From assembly GCF_052114605.1 (NCBI RefSeq), contig NZ_JBFRFB010000006.1, positions 62,001 to 126,000 of the forward strand: DNA of 64,000 nt, given 5' to 3'. The position numbers and the translations under genes were made by a program. The notes beneath the pieces were generated by a model that saw only the letters and a program-made list of their open reading frames with translations, did not search any database and was not told the DNA's origin. The stretch comes from Microvirga sp052114605. Lineage in GTDB: Bacteria; Pseudomonadota; Alphaproteobacteria; Rhizobiales; Beijerinckiaceae. This document shows, one piece after another, positions 53,196 to 63,311 of the stretch. How positions within the stretch are numbered: the stretch's first letter is position 1; each line of letters starts with the position of its first letter.

Positions 53196-54797
53196 ATGAC
53201 GAGAGATTGGCTTATCCGGAATGCCCGGATCATCGATGGCACTGGAGCCCCTTGGTTCCGTGGCGAAGTCCATGTGGCCGATGGGCGGATCGCCAGTATC
53301 GGCTCGAATCTGAAAACGAAGGCGGGCGCCGTCATCGTCGATGCGCAGGATCGCTATCTCACGCCCGGCTTCATCGATGCCCATTGCCATGACGACCTGA
53401 TCTGCCTTCGCGATCCTGATCGGCCCGAGAAGGCGTTGCAGGGCGTAACCACCGTTGTCGTCGGCAATTGCAGCTTCTCGCTTTATCCGGCACGCGGTCC
53501 ATCCCGAGAGGATCTGCGAAAGCATTTCTCCGGCCTTCTCGGCCAGACTGAACCAGAAGAAATCTTTGACGACTTCACAGATTATCGCGAGCGCCTCCAC
53601 GAGGGTGTCGCCATCAATGTCGTCTCCCTTGTGGGGCACGCGGCTTTGCGTCTCGCCGTCATGTGCTACGAGCGACGCGCCGCGGACCCGGATGAAATTG
53701 CCGCCATGGAAGCCCTTCTTGATCGGCAGCTTGCGCAGGGTGCCATCGGCTTGTCGCTTGGCTTGGTCTATCCTCCGAGCGCATTCGCCGCGCTGGACGA
53801 GATGGTGGCCCTTGCAAAGGTCGTGAATTCTCACGGTCGCCTCATGACCGCACATGTGCGCAGCTATGAAGATGGCCTCATTTCCTCCATCGAGGAATTC
53901 ATCGAGATTCTTCGCCAGTCCGGCGCTGCGGGTCTCCTGTCGCATCTTCAATCCGCCGGGCGCCCGAACTGGGGCCAGATCCCTCAAGCATTGGAGACTC
54001 TGGAAAAGGCGCGACAGGAAGGCGTCGACATAAGCTTCGATATGTATCCCTACCCGGCGGGAAGCACCTATCTGCTGCAGTTACTCCCGCCTGCCGCTCT
54101 TGAGGGAGGCGTCGACCAGCTGAAGAAGAGGCTGCGCGATCCTGAAGTCGGCCCCGTGCTGCGCCGCTGGGTGGAGAATGGCGGCCCGGCCTTCCATGGC
54201 CAAAGCAAATTATCCTTGATCGGCTGGGAGAACGTACGCATTTCCGGCGTCAACAATCCGGCTCTCAAGGCCCTTGAAGGTTTGGACATGCTTCAGGCCG
54301 CGGAGCGTGAGAAGATCGAGCCCTACGACCTGCTCATCCGCCTTGTCGAAGAAGACGAAGGGCAGACTGGCGTCATTCTTTTTCAGCTCGATGAAAGCGA
54401 TCTGCATGCCGCGTGCTGCCACCGGCTGTATATGGCAGGATCCGATGGCCTGCCTCGCCCGGGCACGAAACCGCATCCGCGCGCCTTCGGTACATTCCCT
54501 CGCATCGTCGGCCCTTTGCGCAGGGACAAGGGATGGTTCCCCATCGAGGATGCCGTACGGCGCATGACATCAATCGCGGCGCAGCGCTTCTCCCTGCAGG
54601 ACCGCGGCCTGGTGCGGCCCGGCCTGGTGGCGGATCTGGTGCTGTTCGAAGATGGCGTGACGGATCGGGCCACTTTCGATACTTCGACACTGCTGCCCTC
54701 CGGCATCGATTACGTCTGGGTCGATGGAGAGGCCATCGTTCGCGACGGTATTCCAACCGGCGCCCGGCCGGGACGCATGCTGCAGTCCTCGAAATAA
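53196..54797 (+). CDS. N-acyl-D-amino-acid deacylase (D-aminoacylase, amidohydrolase fold)
   Basis: The 533-residue protein has the D-aminoacylase layout. It begins with a small beta domain (WLIRNARIIDGTGAPWFRG), followed by the metal-binding motif FIDAHCHDDL (about 59-68) and GNCSFSLYPARG, the position of the family's catalytic Cys region. It then has MTAHVRSYEDGL with a second His, and ends with GLVRPGLVADLVLFE. It removes the acyl group from N-acyl-D-amino acids. It is the last gene of the plus-strand unit. The next gene begins 281 bp later. Confidence 0.9.
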   Translation: MTRDWLIRNARIIDGTGAPWFRGEVHVADGRIASIGSNLKTKAGAVIVDAQDRYLTPGFIDAHCHDDLICLRDPDRPEKALQGVTTVVVGNCSFSLYPARGPSREDLRKHFSGLLGQTEPEEIFDDFTDYRERLHEGVAINVVSLVGHAALRLAVMCYERRAADPDEIAAMEALLDRQLAQGAIGLSLGLVYPPSAFAALDEMVALAKVVNSHGRLMTAHVRSYEDGLISSIEEFIEILRQSGAAGLLSHLQSAGRPNWGQIPQALETLEKARQEGVDISFDMYPYPAGSTYLLQLLPPAALEGGVDQLKKRLRDPEVGPVLRRWVENGGPAFHGQSKLSLIGWENVRISGVNNPALKALEGLDMLQAAEREKIEPYDLLIRLVEEDEGQTGVILFQLDESDLHAACCHRLYMAGSDGLPRPGTKPHPRAFGTFPRIVGPLRRDKGWFPIEDAVRRMTSIAAQRFSLQDRGLVRPGLVADLVLFEDGVTDRATFDTSTLLPSGIDYVWVDGEAIVRDGIPTGARPGRMLQSSK

Positions 54798-55078
54798 GAA
54801 GAGCGTTCTCAAGGCTTCGCTACTCTCCGGTGCGGCAAGACACAGACAGCGATGGGTACAATCCCGCTCTATGCGAGAGAACGGCGATCTATCTTGGTCG
54901 ATGACATATGGCAGCCATCGAGACTTGGCTTTCAAAGTATCGCTTTTCAGGGAAGCACCCAGAGGCCTGCCCCAAGCTGAGCCATGGCTTCTCTCAGAAT
55001 CCTGAATAGGGTGATTGTTGACGCTAAACCAAAAGCGCAACAATAATCCGATCCTGCAAGCGATACGGGGATGGGTCC
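54798..55078. other. Intergenic region before macroglobulin gene
   Basis: The 281 bp contain no supported gene or clear hairpin. They must hold the promoter of the macroglobulin-pbpC pair; no strong ribosome site or palindrome stands out. Confidence 0.4.
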
Positions 55079-58000
55079 ATGTTCCGTCAGTTAATGTCAG
55101 CCGCATTGTTTTCCATGGCGCTGGCGCTTCCCAGCGGCGTTCTTGCCCAAACCCCAAAATCCTTTGTCCGAGACGATCTGGCGAGCCAGTCAATCCGGTT
55201 GGAACAGGCTCTCAAGACGGAGGGCAGCGGATCGATCGGTGGGCGCTCCGCTCAGCAATTGCGCAAGGATGCGGAAACCTATCTCTCCCAAGGCCTCGCC
55301 CAAAACGCCATGACGGCCTACTCGGTAGCCATCGCGGCAGAACCTGGCAACGATGCGAATTGGCTGGGCTATGCCCGCGCCGCTTTGGCTGTCGCGCCCA
55401 GCAACAATTGGGAGGAGCGTTACAAGCTTCAGGAGCGCCGAACTGCTGCTGCCTATATGGCCTACCAGAAAGCCAAAAGTGTCTCTGGCGAGGCTGCGGC
55501 GCTCACTGTGCTCGGTGAGGCCTATGCCGTTCAGAAGTCCTGGCGCCCCTCACTCAACGCCTATGCCGCCAGCCTGAAAACCCGGGAGAACCCCGACACC
55601 CGAATGATCTATGAGGCGTTGCGGGAGGAGCATGGTTTTCGGGTTCTCAATTACAAAGTGGATTCAGATGCCGCCTCTCCCCGGGTCTGCTTCCAGTTTT
55701 CCGACCCGCTGGCTCTAAAGGGCGATTTCGGGCCATATGTGACGGTATCGGGCGCGAGCAATGCAGCCGTCTCCACCGATGGATCCGAGCTTTGCGTGGA
55801 TGGGCTGAAGCATAGCGAGCGCTATACTTTCCTTTTGCGCGAGGGCCTTCCCTCAAGCGTCGGGGAGAACTTGCTGCATCCTGTCGAGAATGAAATCTAC
55901 GTGCGCGACCGCGCCCCTCAGGTGCGTTTCACGGGCCGCAATTATGTGCTGCCCAGCACAGGCCAAGAGGGCATCCCCGTCGTTTCCGTTAATACGGCCA
56001 AGGTAGATGTCCGCATTTATCGCATCGGCGACCGAAGTCTTGCTCCGACTGTTCATTCATACAACTTCCTCCAGCAGTTGGAATCCTACTCCGCCGCGAG
56101 GATCGGCCGTGAGACTGGCTTCAAGGTCTGGAGCGGCACCTTGGATACGCCGTCTGCCCTCAATCAGGAGGCGATCACCGCATTTCCCGTCACGGAAGCC
56201 GTCGGCAGGATGGAACCCGGTGTCTACGTGATGACGGCGAAGCCCGGCACCGGAACCCCCAGCACCGATGAAAATGGTGAAGACGACTACGCGAGCCTTG
56301 CAACGCAATGGTTTGTGGTCTCCGATCTCGGTCTCACCGCTTTTACGGGCAAAACAGGAGTACAGGTTTTCGTGCGCTCGCTCGCCAGCGCTGCCCCCGT
56401 CGCTGATGTGGAAGTCCGTCTCGTTGCGAAGAACAACGAAATCCTGGCAACGAAAAAAACCGATGGAATGGGCGTCGTCACATTCGATCCGGGGCTCGCA
56501 AGAGGTGAAGGCGGCCTAGCGCCGGGTCTTGCTGTCGCAACAGCAGGCTCCGATTACGGCTTCCTGAATCTCGAAACCGCTGCTTTCGATCTCTCGGATC
56601 GGGGCGTCAAAGGCCGCTCTGTCGAAACTGCCGTCGATGCATTTCTATATACGGAGCGCGGCGTCTATCGGACGGGTGAGACCGTCCATCTGACAGCCTT
56701 GCTGCGGGACAGCCGCGGCACCGCCATCCAAAACCTTCCCCTGACTCTCGTCGTGCGCAGGCCTGACGGCGTCGAGTATCGCCGAACTCAGGTCGAAGAC
56801 CAGGGACTTGGCGGGCGCGCATTTTCCATGCCCATTCTCCCAGGCTCATTACGCGGCACTTGGCGTATTTCCGCTTATACGGATCCGAAAGGATCGCCGG
56901 TGGGGCAAGCGACATTCCTCGTCGAGGATTATGTGCCCGAACGGCTTGAGGTGAACCTTACGCCCCAGGGAAAAGCCTTGCAGCCCGGCGAAGAGGCAGC
57001 CATCGATGTCTCGGCTCGTTATCTCTATGGGTCGCCCGGTTCAGGATTGAACGTCTCGGGCGAGGTTGCCGTCGCAGAGGCAAAGGCAAGCGGCATCAAA
57101 GGCCTCGAGGGTTTCGCCGTCGGACTGGACGACCAGCCCGTCGAGGCTTCGACTGCCGAGATTGAAGCAAGTGCCGTCACGGATGATAAGGGCCATGTTG
57201 TCATGCAGGTTCCTGTTCAGGAGGTGACAGCCACCCGCCCGACGGAAGCGCGCATCACATTGCGCGTTGCCGAGCCTGGCGGGCGCGCGGTGGAGCGCAG
57301 CATTACTCTGCCAATTCTGCCGAACGGTCCCGTTATCGGCGTCAAGAAACTGTTCGAGGAACTGACGGAAGGGGCCAACGCGACCTTCGATGTGGTGCTC
57401 GCCAAGCCTGACGGTCAGCGCCTCTCATCGCGAGGCGTGGCGTGGACGCTCTATAAGATCGAGCGCCGTTATCAATGGTACAGCTCCAGCGGCACTTGGA
57501 ATTATGAACCGGTGAAGAACGCCCGCCGGGTCGCGGACGGCACGCTTGCCGTGACCGAGAATACACCGGCAAAGATCAGAACGCCTGTGGAATGGGGTGC
57601 CTACCGACTCGATGTCAGCGCTCCCGATCTCGGCGAGACGGCGCAGACCAGCGCTTCCTTCACGGTCGGATGGTCGGGCGACCAGACTGCTGAAACGCCG
57701 GATCTGCTGGAGATGAATCTCGACAAGGCCAGCTATGCGGCGGGTGATACGATGCAAGTACGCCTCAATCCGCGCTTTGCGGGTAAGGCGACACTGGCCG
57801 TGGTCAGTGATCGTGTGCACGATATCCGCGTCGTCGATATCGCTGCCGCCGGATCCGATATCGGCATTCCCGTCAAGGCGGAGTGGGGGCCTGGAGCCTA
57901 TGTCGTTGGAATGGTGCACCGCCCTCTCGATCAGGCTGCGAAGCGTATGCCCGGACGGGCGCTCGGTACGGCTTGGTTCGAGATCGACCGCGATGCACGC

Positions 58001-60316
58001 TCACTTACCGTCGATCTCAACGCGCCGGACAAAATCGCACCACGCACGAGCCTGAGCCTGCCCATCAAGGTCACGGGCCTTCAACCGGGCGAGGAAGCGC
58101 GCATCACGGTCGCCGCCGTGGATGTCGGCATTCTCAATCTCACGCGCTATCAGGCGCCTGAGCCCTTCGCGTATTTCTTCGGCCAGAAAAGCCTGTCGAT
58201 GGATATTCGCGATCTCTATGGATATCTGATCGACGGAATGCAGGGTACCCGTGGCGCCATTCGCTCCGGTGGCGACGGAGCGGCTCCTGCGCTCAGCGAC
58301 ATTCCGCCGACGCAGGAGCCATTCGCCCGCTTCTCAGGGGTCGTGAAGGTGGAGCAGGATGGTACGGCAAACATCATCTTCGATGTGCCGAGCTTCAACG
58401 GCACGGCGCGCATCATGGCCGTCGCCTGGACCAAGGATCGGGTCGGCAGCGCAAGCCACGACATCATCATTCGCGACCCTGTCGTGGTCGCGGGAACGCT
58501 GCCGCGGTTTCTCGCCATCGGCGATCAATCGCGCTTCTTCCTTCAGATCGATAATGTGGAAGGTCCTGCGGGAAACTATGAGGTCAGTCTCGCGGTGAAT
58601 GGGCCGGTTACTGTTGCGGCCAGTGCCATGCGCGCAAGCCTGAGGCTCGATGCCAAGTCCAAGGGCAGCTTCACCGCACCTTTGACGGCAAGGAGCATCG
58701 GAAATGCCGTGATCGACGTATCGCTGAAAGGCCCCGACATGGAGCTGATCACGCAATCCTTCACGATCGCGGTTCAGCCGGGTACGTCATCCATGGCTTA
58801 TCGCGTGGTTCGCCCCATCGACCCGGGAACCAGCCTCACGCTGTCGAAGGATACCATGACGAATATCCTGGAGAGCACGGGCGCCGCATCGGTCTCCGTC
58901 TCGCCACTGGCAGCTCTCGACGTGCCGGGCCTGCTGAAATCGCTCGACCGTTATCCTTACGGCTGCACCGAACAGACCGTGAGCCGCGCCTTGCCGCTCT
59001 TGTACGTCAACCGACTGGCACGGGAAGAGCGACTGTCTCTCGACGAGAAGGCCGATGAACGCGTGCGCGGCGCGATCGAGCGCATCCTCGCCCGGCAGGG
59101 CTCCGACGGCTCGTTCGGCCTTTGGGGTGTCGGCGGCAACGACCTATGGCTCGACGCTTACGCGACGGACTTCCTTACGCGAGCCCGCGAGAATGGCTTC
59201 CCCGTTCCGCAAACGGCGCTGACTGTCGCCATCGACCGCCTGCGCAATTTCGTCGCCAACACAACCAACGTGGACGAACAGGCATCCGACATTGCTTATG
59301 CGGCCTATGTCCTGGCACGCAACGGCAGGCCCGTCATGGGTGATCTGCGTTATCTTGCCGACACCAAGATCGAGGCCTTCACTTCCCCGCTCGCACGGGC
59401 ACAGCTCGCCGCCGCCTTGGCCCTCCTGGGCGACCGGGGGCGTGCTCAGGCCACATTCGGGAATGCCGTGAAAGGATTGCAGGCATCGAACGACAATGGC
59501 CAATATCGGCATGATTACGGCTCGCGGCTGCGCGATGGCGCGGGTCTTCTCGCCCTAGCATCCGAGACGGACAATACCGCCGCCGTTCTTCGTCCTGTCG
59601 CCAACATCATCGCTCAAGAACGCGGGAACCGCCGCACAAGCACTCAGGAAGAGGCCTGGCTTGTCCTGGCGTCTCAAGCCGTCAGCCGCGACGCGGGAGC
59701 GATGCGCCTCAACGTGGATGGCGCCGATCACCAGGGCGCGTTCTACGGGACATACCGCGACACGGTGCTGGCCTCCCATCCGGTCAGGATCGCCAATAAC
59801 GGCCGCGATATCGTGCAGGCCGTGATTACCGTCACCGGCAACCCCATCGATCCCGAGCCTGCAATGTCCCATGGCTACGCCATCGAGCGCAGCTATCACA
59901 AGCTGGACGGCACTCCAGTGCAGCCTGACAAGGTGCGCCAGAACGACAGGCTCGTGGTCGTTCTCAAGGTCACCGAACCGGAAGCGAAGCAAGCACGCCT
60001 GCTTCTCGTCGACCGCTTGCCAGCCGGCCTCGAGATCGACAATCCCAGTCTCGTGGACAGCAACACGACAGCCAATCTCAGTTGGCTCGGCACCAATCCC
60101 GAACCGGCTCACACCGAGTATCGTGATGACAGGCTCGTTGCTGCCTTCGATCGTGACACGAACCAATCCGCGACGTTCAGCATCGCCTACATGGTAAGAG
60201 TCGTTTCGCCCGGCATCTACGTCCACCCGGCAGCGCATGTGGAGGATATGTATCGCCCCGAGCGCTATGGACGGACGGGATATGGAAAGATCGAGGTTCT
60301 GACGGCACAGCCATGA
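55079..60316 (+). CDS. Alpha-2-macroglobulin family protein (YfhM-like)
   Basis: The 1745-residue protein has a Sec signal peptide (MFRQLMSAALFSMALALPS, cut near VLAQT) without a lipobox cysteine, so it is likely soluble periplasmic, unlike the lipoprotein YfhM of E. coli. TPR-like repeats lie near residues 55-180, macroglobulin beta domains from about 280, and the bait-type region around 1040. The thioester motif YGCTEQT near residue 1299 keeps Cys and Gln. These proteins trap foreign proteases that breach the outer membrane. The stop overlaps pbpC by 4 nt, the known pairing. Confidence 0.93.
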   Translation: MFRQLMSAALFSMALALPSGVLAQTPKSFVRDDLASQSIRLEQALKTEGSGSIGGRSAQQLRKDAETYLSQGLAQNAMTAYSVAIAAEPGNDANWLGYARAALAVAPSNNWEERYKLQERRTAAAYMAYQKAKSVSGEAAALTVLGEAYAVQKSWRPSLNAYAASLKTRENPDTRMIYEALREEHGFRVLNYKVDSDAASPRVCFQFSDPLALKGDFGPYVTVSGASNAAVSTDGSELCVDGLKHSERYTFLLREGLPSSVGENLLHPVENEIYVRDRAPQVRFTGRNYVLPSTGQEGIPVVSVNTAKVDVRIYRIGDRSLAPTVHSYNFLQQLESYSAARIGRETGFKVWSGTLDTPSALNQEAITAFPVTEAVGRMEPGVYVMTAKPGTGTPSTDENGEDDYASLATQWFVVSDLGLTAFTGKTGVQVFVRSLASAAPVADVEVRLVAKNNEILATKKTDGMGVVTFDPGLARGEGGLAPGLAVATAGSDYGFLNLETAAFDLSDRGVKGRSVETAVDAFLYTERGVYRTGETVHLTALLRDSRGTAIQNLPLTLVVRRPDGVEYRRTQVEDQGLGGRAFSMPILPGSLRGTWRISAYTDPKGSPVGQATFLVEDYVPERLEVNLTPQGKALQPGEEAAIDVSARYLYGSPGSGLNVSGEVAVAEAKASGIKGLEGFAVGLDDQPVEASTAEIEASAVTDDKGHVVMQVPVQEVTATRPTEARITLRVAEPGGRAVERSITLPILPNGPVIGVKKLFEELTEGANATFDVVLAKPDGQRLSSRGVAWTLYKIERRYQWYSSSGTWNYEPVKNARRVADGTLAVTENTPAKIRTPVEWGAYRLDVSAPDLGETAQTSASFTVGWSGDQTAETPDLLEMNLDKASYAAGDTMQVRLNPRFAGKATLAVVSDRVHDIRVVDIAAAGSDIGIPVKAEWGPGAYVVGMVHRPLDQAAKRMPGRALGTAWFEIDRDARSLTVDLNAPDKIAPRTSLSLPIKVTGLQPGEEARITVAAVDVGILNLTRYQAPEPFAYFFGQKSLSMDIRDLYGYLIDGMQGTRGAIRSGGDGAAPALSDIPPTQEPFARFSGVVKVEQDGTANIIFDVPSFNGTARIMAVAWTKDRVGSASHDIIIRDPVVVAGTLPRFLAIGDQSRFFLQIDNVEGPAGNYEVSLAVNGPVTVAASAMRASLRLDAKSKGSFTAPLTARSIGNAVIDVSLKGPDMELITQSFTIAVQPGTSSMAYRVVRPIDPGTSLTLSKDTMTNILESTGAASVSVSPLAALDVPGLLKSLDRYPYGCTEQTVSRALPLLYVNRLAREERLSLDEKADERVRGAIERILARQGSDGSFGLWGVGGNDLWLDAYATDFLTRARENGFPVPQTALTVAIDRLRNFVANTTNVDEQASDIAYAAYVLARNGRPVMGDLRYLADTKIEAFTSPLARAQLAAALALLGDRGRAQATFGNAVKGLQASNDNGQYRHDYGSRLRDGAGLLALASETDNTAAVLRPVANIIAQERGNRRTSTQEEAWLVLASQAVSRDAGAMRLNVDGADHQGAFYGTYRDTVLASHPVRIANNGRDIVQAVITVTGNPIDPEPAMSHGYAIERSYHKLDGTPVQPDKVRQNDRLVVVLKVTEPEAKQARLLLVDRLPAGLEIDNPSLVDSNTTANLSWLGTNPEPAHTEYRDDRLVAAFDRDTNQSATFSIAYMVRVVSPGIYVHPAAHVEDMYRPERYGRTGYGKIEVLTAQP

Positions 60317-62424
60317 CACAGGCGGCGGCAGGAAAAGCGATTCTTCGGATACGACGCCGCCACGCTGCGGCGGCGCTTCTGGTGTGCGCCGTCATCCTGC
60401 CTGGAGCGGCCCTCTGGCGATATACGAAATCCCTCGGCCCGCTCGATCTCACGATGTCAGAGCAGGGTTCGACACTCGTGCTGGATCGGAACGGACACCT
60501 GCTCCGCCCCTTCGCGACTGCGGAAGGGAGGTGGAAGCTGCCTGTCGATCCTGGCGATGTCGACCCGCGCTACATTACAATGCTGGAGGCTTACGAAGAT
60601 ACGCGCTTCGAGAGCCATTTCGGTGTCGATCCCATTGCGATGGCTCGCGCTGCCGTGCAACTCATCCGCAACGGCCATGTAGTGTCCGGCGGCTCGACAC
60701 TCACCATGCAGGTCGCGCGTCTGCTCGAGCCGAGGCATGAGCGGACATGGCGGGCCAAGCTCAGGCAGGCCGTTCGCGCCGTACAATTGGAGCAGCGCTT
60801 TTCCAAGCAGGAGATCCTGCGCCTTTACCTGACACTCGCCCCCTTCGGCGGCAATCTTGAAGGTGTGCGGGCTGCAAGCCTGTCCTATTTCGGGCGCGAA
60901 CCGAAGCGCCTTTCCTTCGCGGAGGCCGCCCTGCTCGTGGCGCTTCCGCAATCTCCGGAGACCCGTCGGCCGGACCGTTTCGCCAATGCGGCCAGGAAAG
61001 CACGCAACCGTGTACTTGATCGCGCGCACGAACGTGGTCTTCTGACGGATGCCGAAGTCGAGATGGCAAAGGCGGAGCAGGTTCCGAAAGCCCGTGAACT
61101 GTTCCCCATGCTGGCGGCTCACGCATCGCAGGCAGCCGTCTCTGAACGGCCTGCGGAAACAACCCACAAGCTGACAATCGATGCACGGCTTCAGACTAGC
61201 CTGGAGGCTCTGGCTGTAGAACGGGTCGCTCAGGTCGACCGCAGACTATCAGCCGCCATTCTCGTCATCGACAATGCTACAGGCGAAGTGCTGGCCCATG
61301 TGGGCAGTCCTGCATTCCTGGGCCAGGAAAGGGCCGGAGCCATCGACATGACGACGGCCCTGCGCTCGCCGGGCTCCGCCCTGAAACCCTTCATCTATGC
61401 ACTCGCCTTCGAAAGCGGTCTTGCTCATCCTGAAACATTGCTGGACGACAGACCGTCCCGCTATGGCATCTATCAGCCGGAGAATTTCGATCTCGTATTC
61501 CAGGGCACGATCACGGCCCGCAAGGCTCTGCAACTCTCGCTCAACCTGCCGGCGGTGGAGTTGCTGAATGAACTCGGCCCATCGCGATTTCTGGCCCGGC
61601 TGAAGCAGGCGGACATCCCCGTAGCCTTGCCCAAGGATGCAGCTCCTGGTCTTGCAATCGGTCTTGGGGGCTTAGGCATTACGCTGACCGATCTGACGCG
61701 GCTCTATGTCGGGCTTTCCCGTGGCGGCGAGATCCCGACTCTCGTCAGACGCATGGGCGAAGCGAACAGCTCCCCATCGAGTACACGGATCGTCGACCCC
61801 GTAGCCGCCTGGTATGTGTTCGACATTCTGCGTGGTGCGCCGCCGCCGGATCGTGCGCTCGGCGGCCAGATCGCCTTCAAGACCGGAACATCCTATGGAT
61901 ACCGCGATGCCTGGGCCGTCGGCTACGACCAGCGCCACACCATCGGCGTTTGGGTCGGACGCCCTGACGGCACGGCAGTTCCCGGGCTGATCGGCCGCTC
62001 CGTAGCGGCCCCGATCCTGTTCGATGCCTATGGTCGTTTAGGGGCTGAGCCAAAGCCCCTGCCTGTCCCACCCTTCACGCTTCAGGCCACGACAGCCAGT
62101 CTTCCACCACCGTTGCGGCACATCCGTCGCGATGTGCCGAAGACAATTCTGTCCACCGTGCAGGCGCCGCTCAAGATCTCGTTCCCGCTCGACGGATCGC
62201 GTCTCGACCTCGGCCTGTCCATGACCTCGGTGGACAAGGCTCCGCTCGCGCTCAAAGCTTCCGGCGGTGCGCCTCCGCTCACATGGATGGTCGATGGAGC
62301 GCCGGTTGAAGCAGGCACCCTACGGCGCGAATCCTCTTGGGTTCCAGACGGTGCAGGCTTCGTCCGCCTCTCAGTCATCGATGCCAGAGGAGCAACCGAC
62401 AGCGTGGTCGTGCGCGTGGAATGA
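60313..62424 (+). CDS. pbpC: Penicillin-binding protein 1C (bifunctional transglycosylase/transpeptidase)
   Basis: The 703-residue protein has a short cytoplasmic N-terminus and one membrane anchor (AAAALLVCAVILPGAALW, about 17-34). It has a GT51 transglycosylase domain with EDTRFESHFGVDP and GGSTLTMQVARLLEP, and a transpeptidase domain with SALKPFIY (active Ser and Lys), SLN and KTGTSYGYRDAW. A C-terminal BiPBP_C domain ends the protein. It repairs or builds peptidoglycan in the periplasm. The coupled macroglobulin gene suggests a joint defence against envelope damage. Confidence 0.94.
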   Translation: MTQAAAGKAILRIRRRHAAAALLVCAVILPGAALWRYTKSLGPLDLTMSEQGSTLVLDRNGHLLRPFATAEGRWKLPVDPGDVDPRYITMLEAYEDTRFESHFGVDPIAMARAAVQLIRNGHVVSGGSTLTMQVARLLEPRHERTWRAKLRQAVRAVQLEQRFSKQEILRLYLTLAPFGGNLEGVRAASLSYFGREPKRLSFAEAALLVALPQSPETRRPDRFANAARKARNRVLDRAHERGLLTDAEVEMAKAEQVPKARELFPMLAAHASQAAVSERPAETTHKLTIDARLQTSLEALAVERVAQVDRRLSAAILVIDNATGEVLAHVGSPAFLGQERAGAIDMTTALRSPGSALKPFIYALAFESGLAHPETLLDDRPSRYGIYQPENFDLVFQGTITARKALQLSLNLPAVELLNELGPSRFLARLKQADIPVALPKDAAPGLAIGLGGLGITLTDLTRLYVGLSRGGEIPTLVRRMGEANSSPSSTRIVDPVAAWYVFDILRGAPPPDRALGGQIAFKTGTSYGYRDAWAVGYDQRHTIGVWVGRPDGTAVPGLIGRSVAAPILFDAYGRLGAEPKPLPVPPFTLQATTASLPPPLRHIRRDVPKTILSTVQAPLKISFPLDGSRLDLGLSMTSVDKAPLALKASGGAPPLTWMVDGAPVEAGTLRRESSWVPDGAGFVRLSVIDARGATDSVVVRVE

Positions 62425-62565
62425 TCGCCGTCCCGCCAGCCCGCTTACGCCTCTGCACGAAATCTGCGTAAAAATTCTTGAAACCTGAACAGCCTTCGAG
62501 AGCCGCTTCGCGCCGACAGGCCTGATCGTGAGCTTAGGGCCACGTGGAGGTCAATTGTCTGCTCC

Positions 62566-63156
62566 TCACCCTAGCGGCAGGGTGATCTGCACGCGTCCGC
62601 TCGTGGCATCCGTCAGTGTTTGAGCGATCTGCTGGACCATTGCTTCCGGGAGAAGCGCTTTGATGATGGCGCCCGTTTCCGTAAAAGTCTCGCTTTGAAT
62701 GTGAACACTCCCGATGCCGGCAAGCCGTGCCTTGACCAGGGCAAGATCGGAGAATGCTGCAGCGATGGTTACCTCCCGAACGGCGACGACCCCGACCAGA
62801 GTGGCCGCGCGCAGACAAGCCGCGGCGGTTCCGCCATAGGCTCGGATCAGCCCTCCACTTCCAAGGAGCACACCGCCGAACCATCGGGTCACTACGACCG
62901 CGACGTTATCGAGCTGCAAACGGTCCATCGCCTGCAGGATCGGCTTGCCCGCTGTGCCACTGGGCTCGCCGTCATCGTTGAAGCGGTAGGTCTGCCCCAC
63001 CCGCCAGGCCCAGCAATTATGATTGGCAGCGGGGTCGGAGTGGGCCGCGACAAAAGCCTTTGCAGCGGATTCACCTGAGATAGGGCCAGCCACGGCAATA
63101 AACCTGCTCTTCTTGATGACCTGCTCAAGGGTCTCGATCTGCTCCAGGGTAAACAT
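62566..63156 (-). CDS. yigZ: YigZ/IMPACT family protein
   Basis: The start was set at the ATG at 63156 (MFTLEQIE) giving 196 residues; upstream sequence is not conserved-looking. The N-terminal UPF0029 domain has KKSRFIAVAGPISGES, NHNCWAWRVG, DDGEPSGTAGKPIL and VVVTRWFGGVLLGSGGLIRAYG. The C-terminal domain has a ferredoxin-like pattern. The family relates to the eukaryotic translation regulator IMPACT; the bacterial role is not settled. It is convergent with pbpC and divergent from pepT. Confidence 0.9.
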   Translation of the reverse strand: MFTLEQIETLEQVIKKSRFIAVAGPISGESAAKAFVAAHSDPAANHNCWAWRVGQTYRFNDDGEPSGTAGKPILQAMDRLQLDNVAVVVTRWFGGVLLGSGGLIRAYGGTAAACLRAATLVGVVAVREVTIAAAFSDLALVKARLAGIGSVHIQSETFTETGAIIKALLPEAMVQQIAQTLTDATSGRVQITLPLG

Positions 63157-63311
63157 CGTTTCACATAGCGCTCCATCACTGCACGGGGCAAGCCGGCACG
63201 CCCGGATGCCGGGCAAGTGTCCTCACAGAGAACTTTTCGCTCCCCATTCCCGAAAGGGCTTTACGCCGCTAAAAGTCCTTGGACCCTTTTGCTTTCAACC
63301 GGATCGTACCC

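Noticed and set aside
59555..60319. 254-codon minus-strand ORF
   Set aside because: Antisense of the macroglobulin 3' end; no family features.
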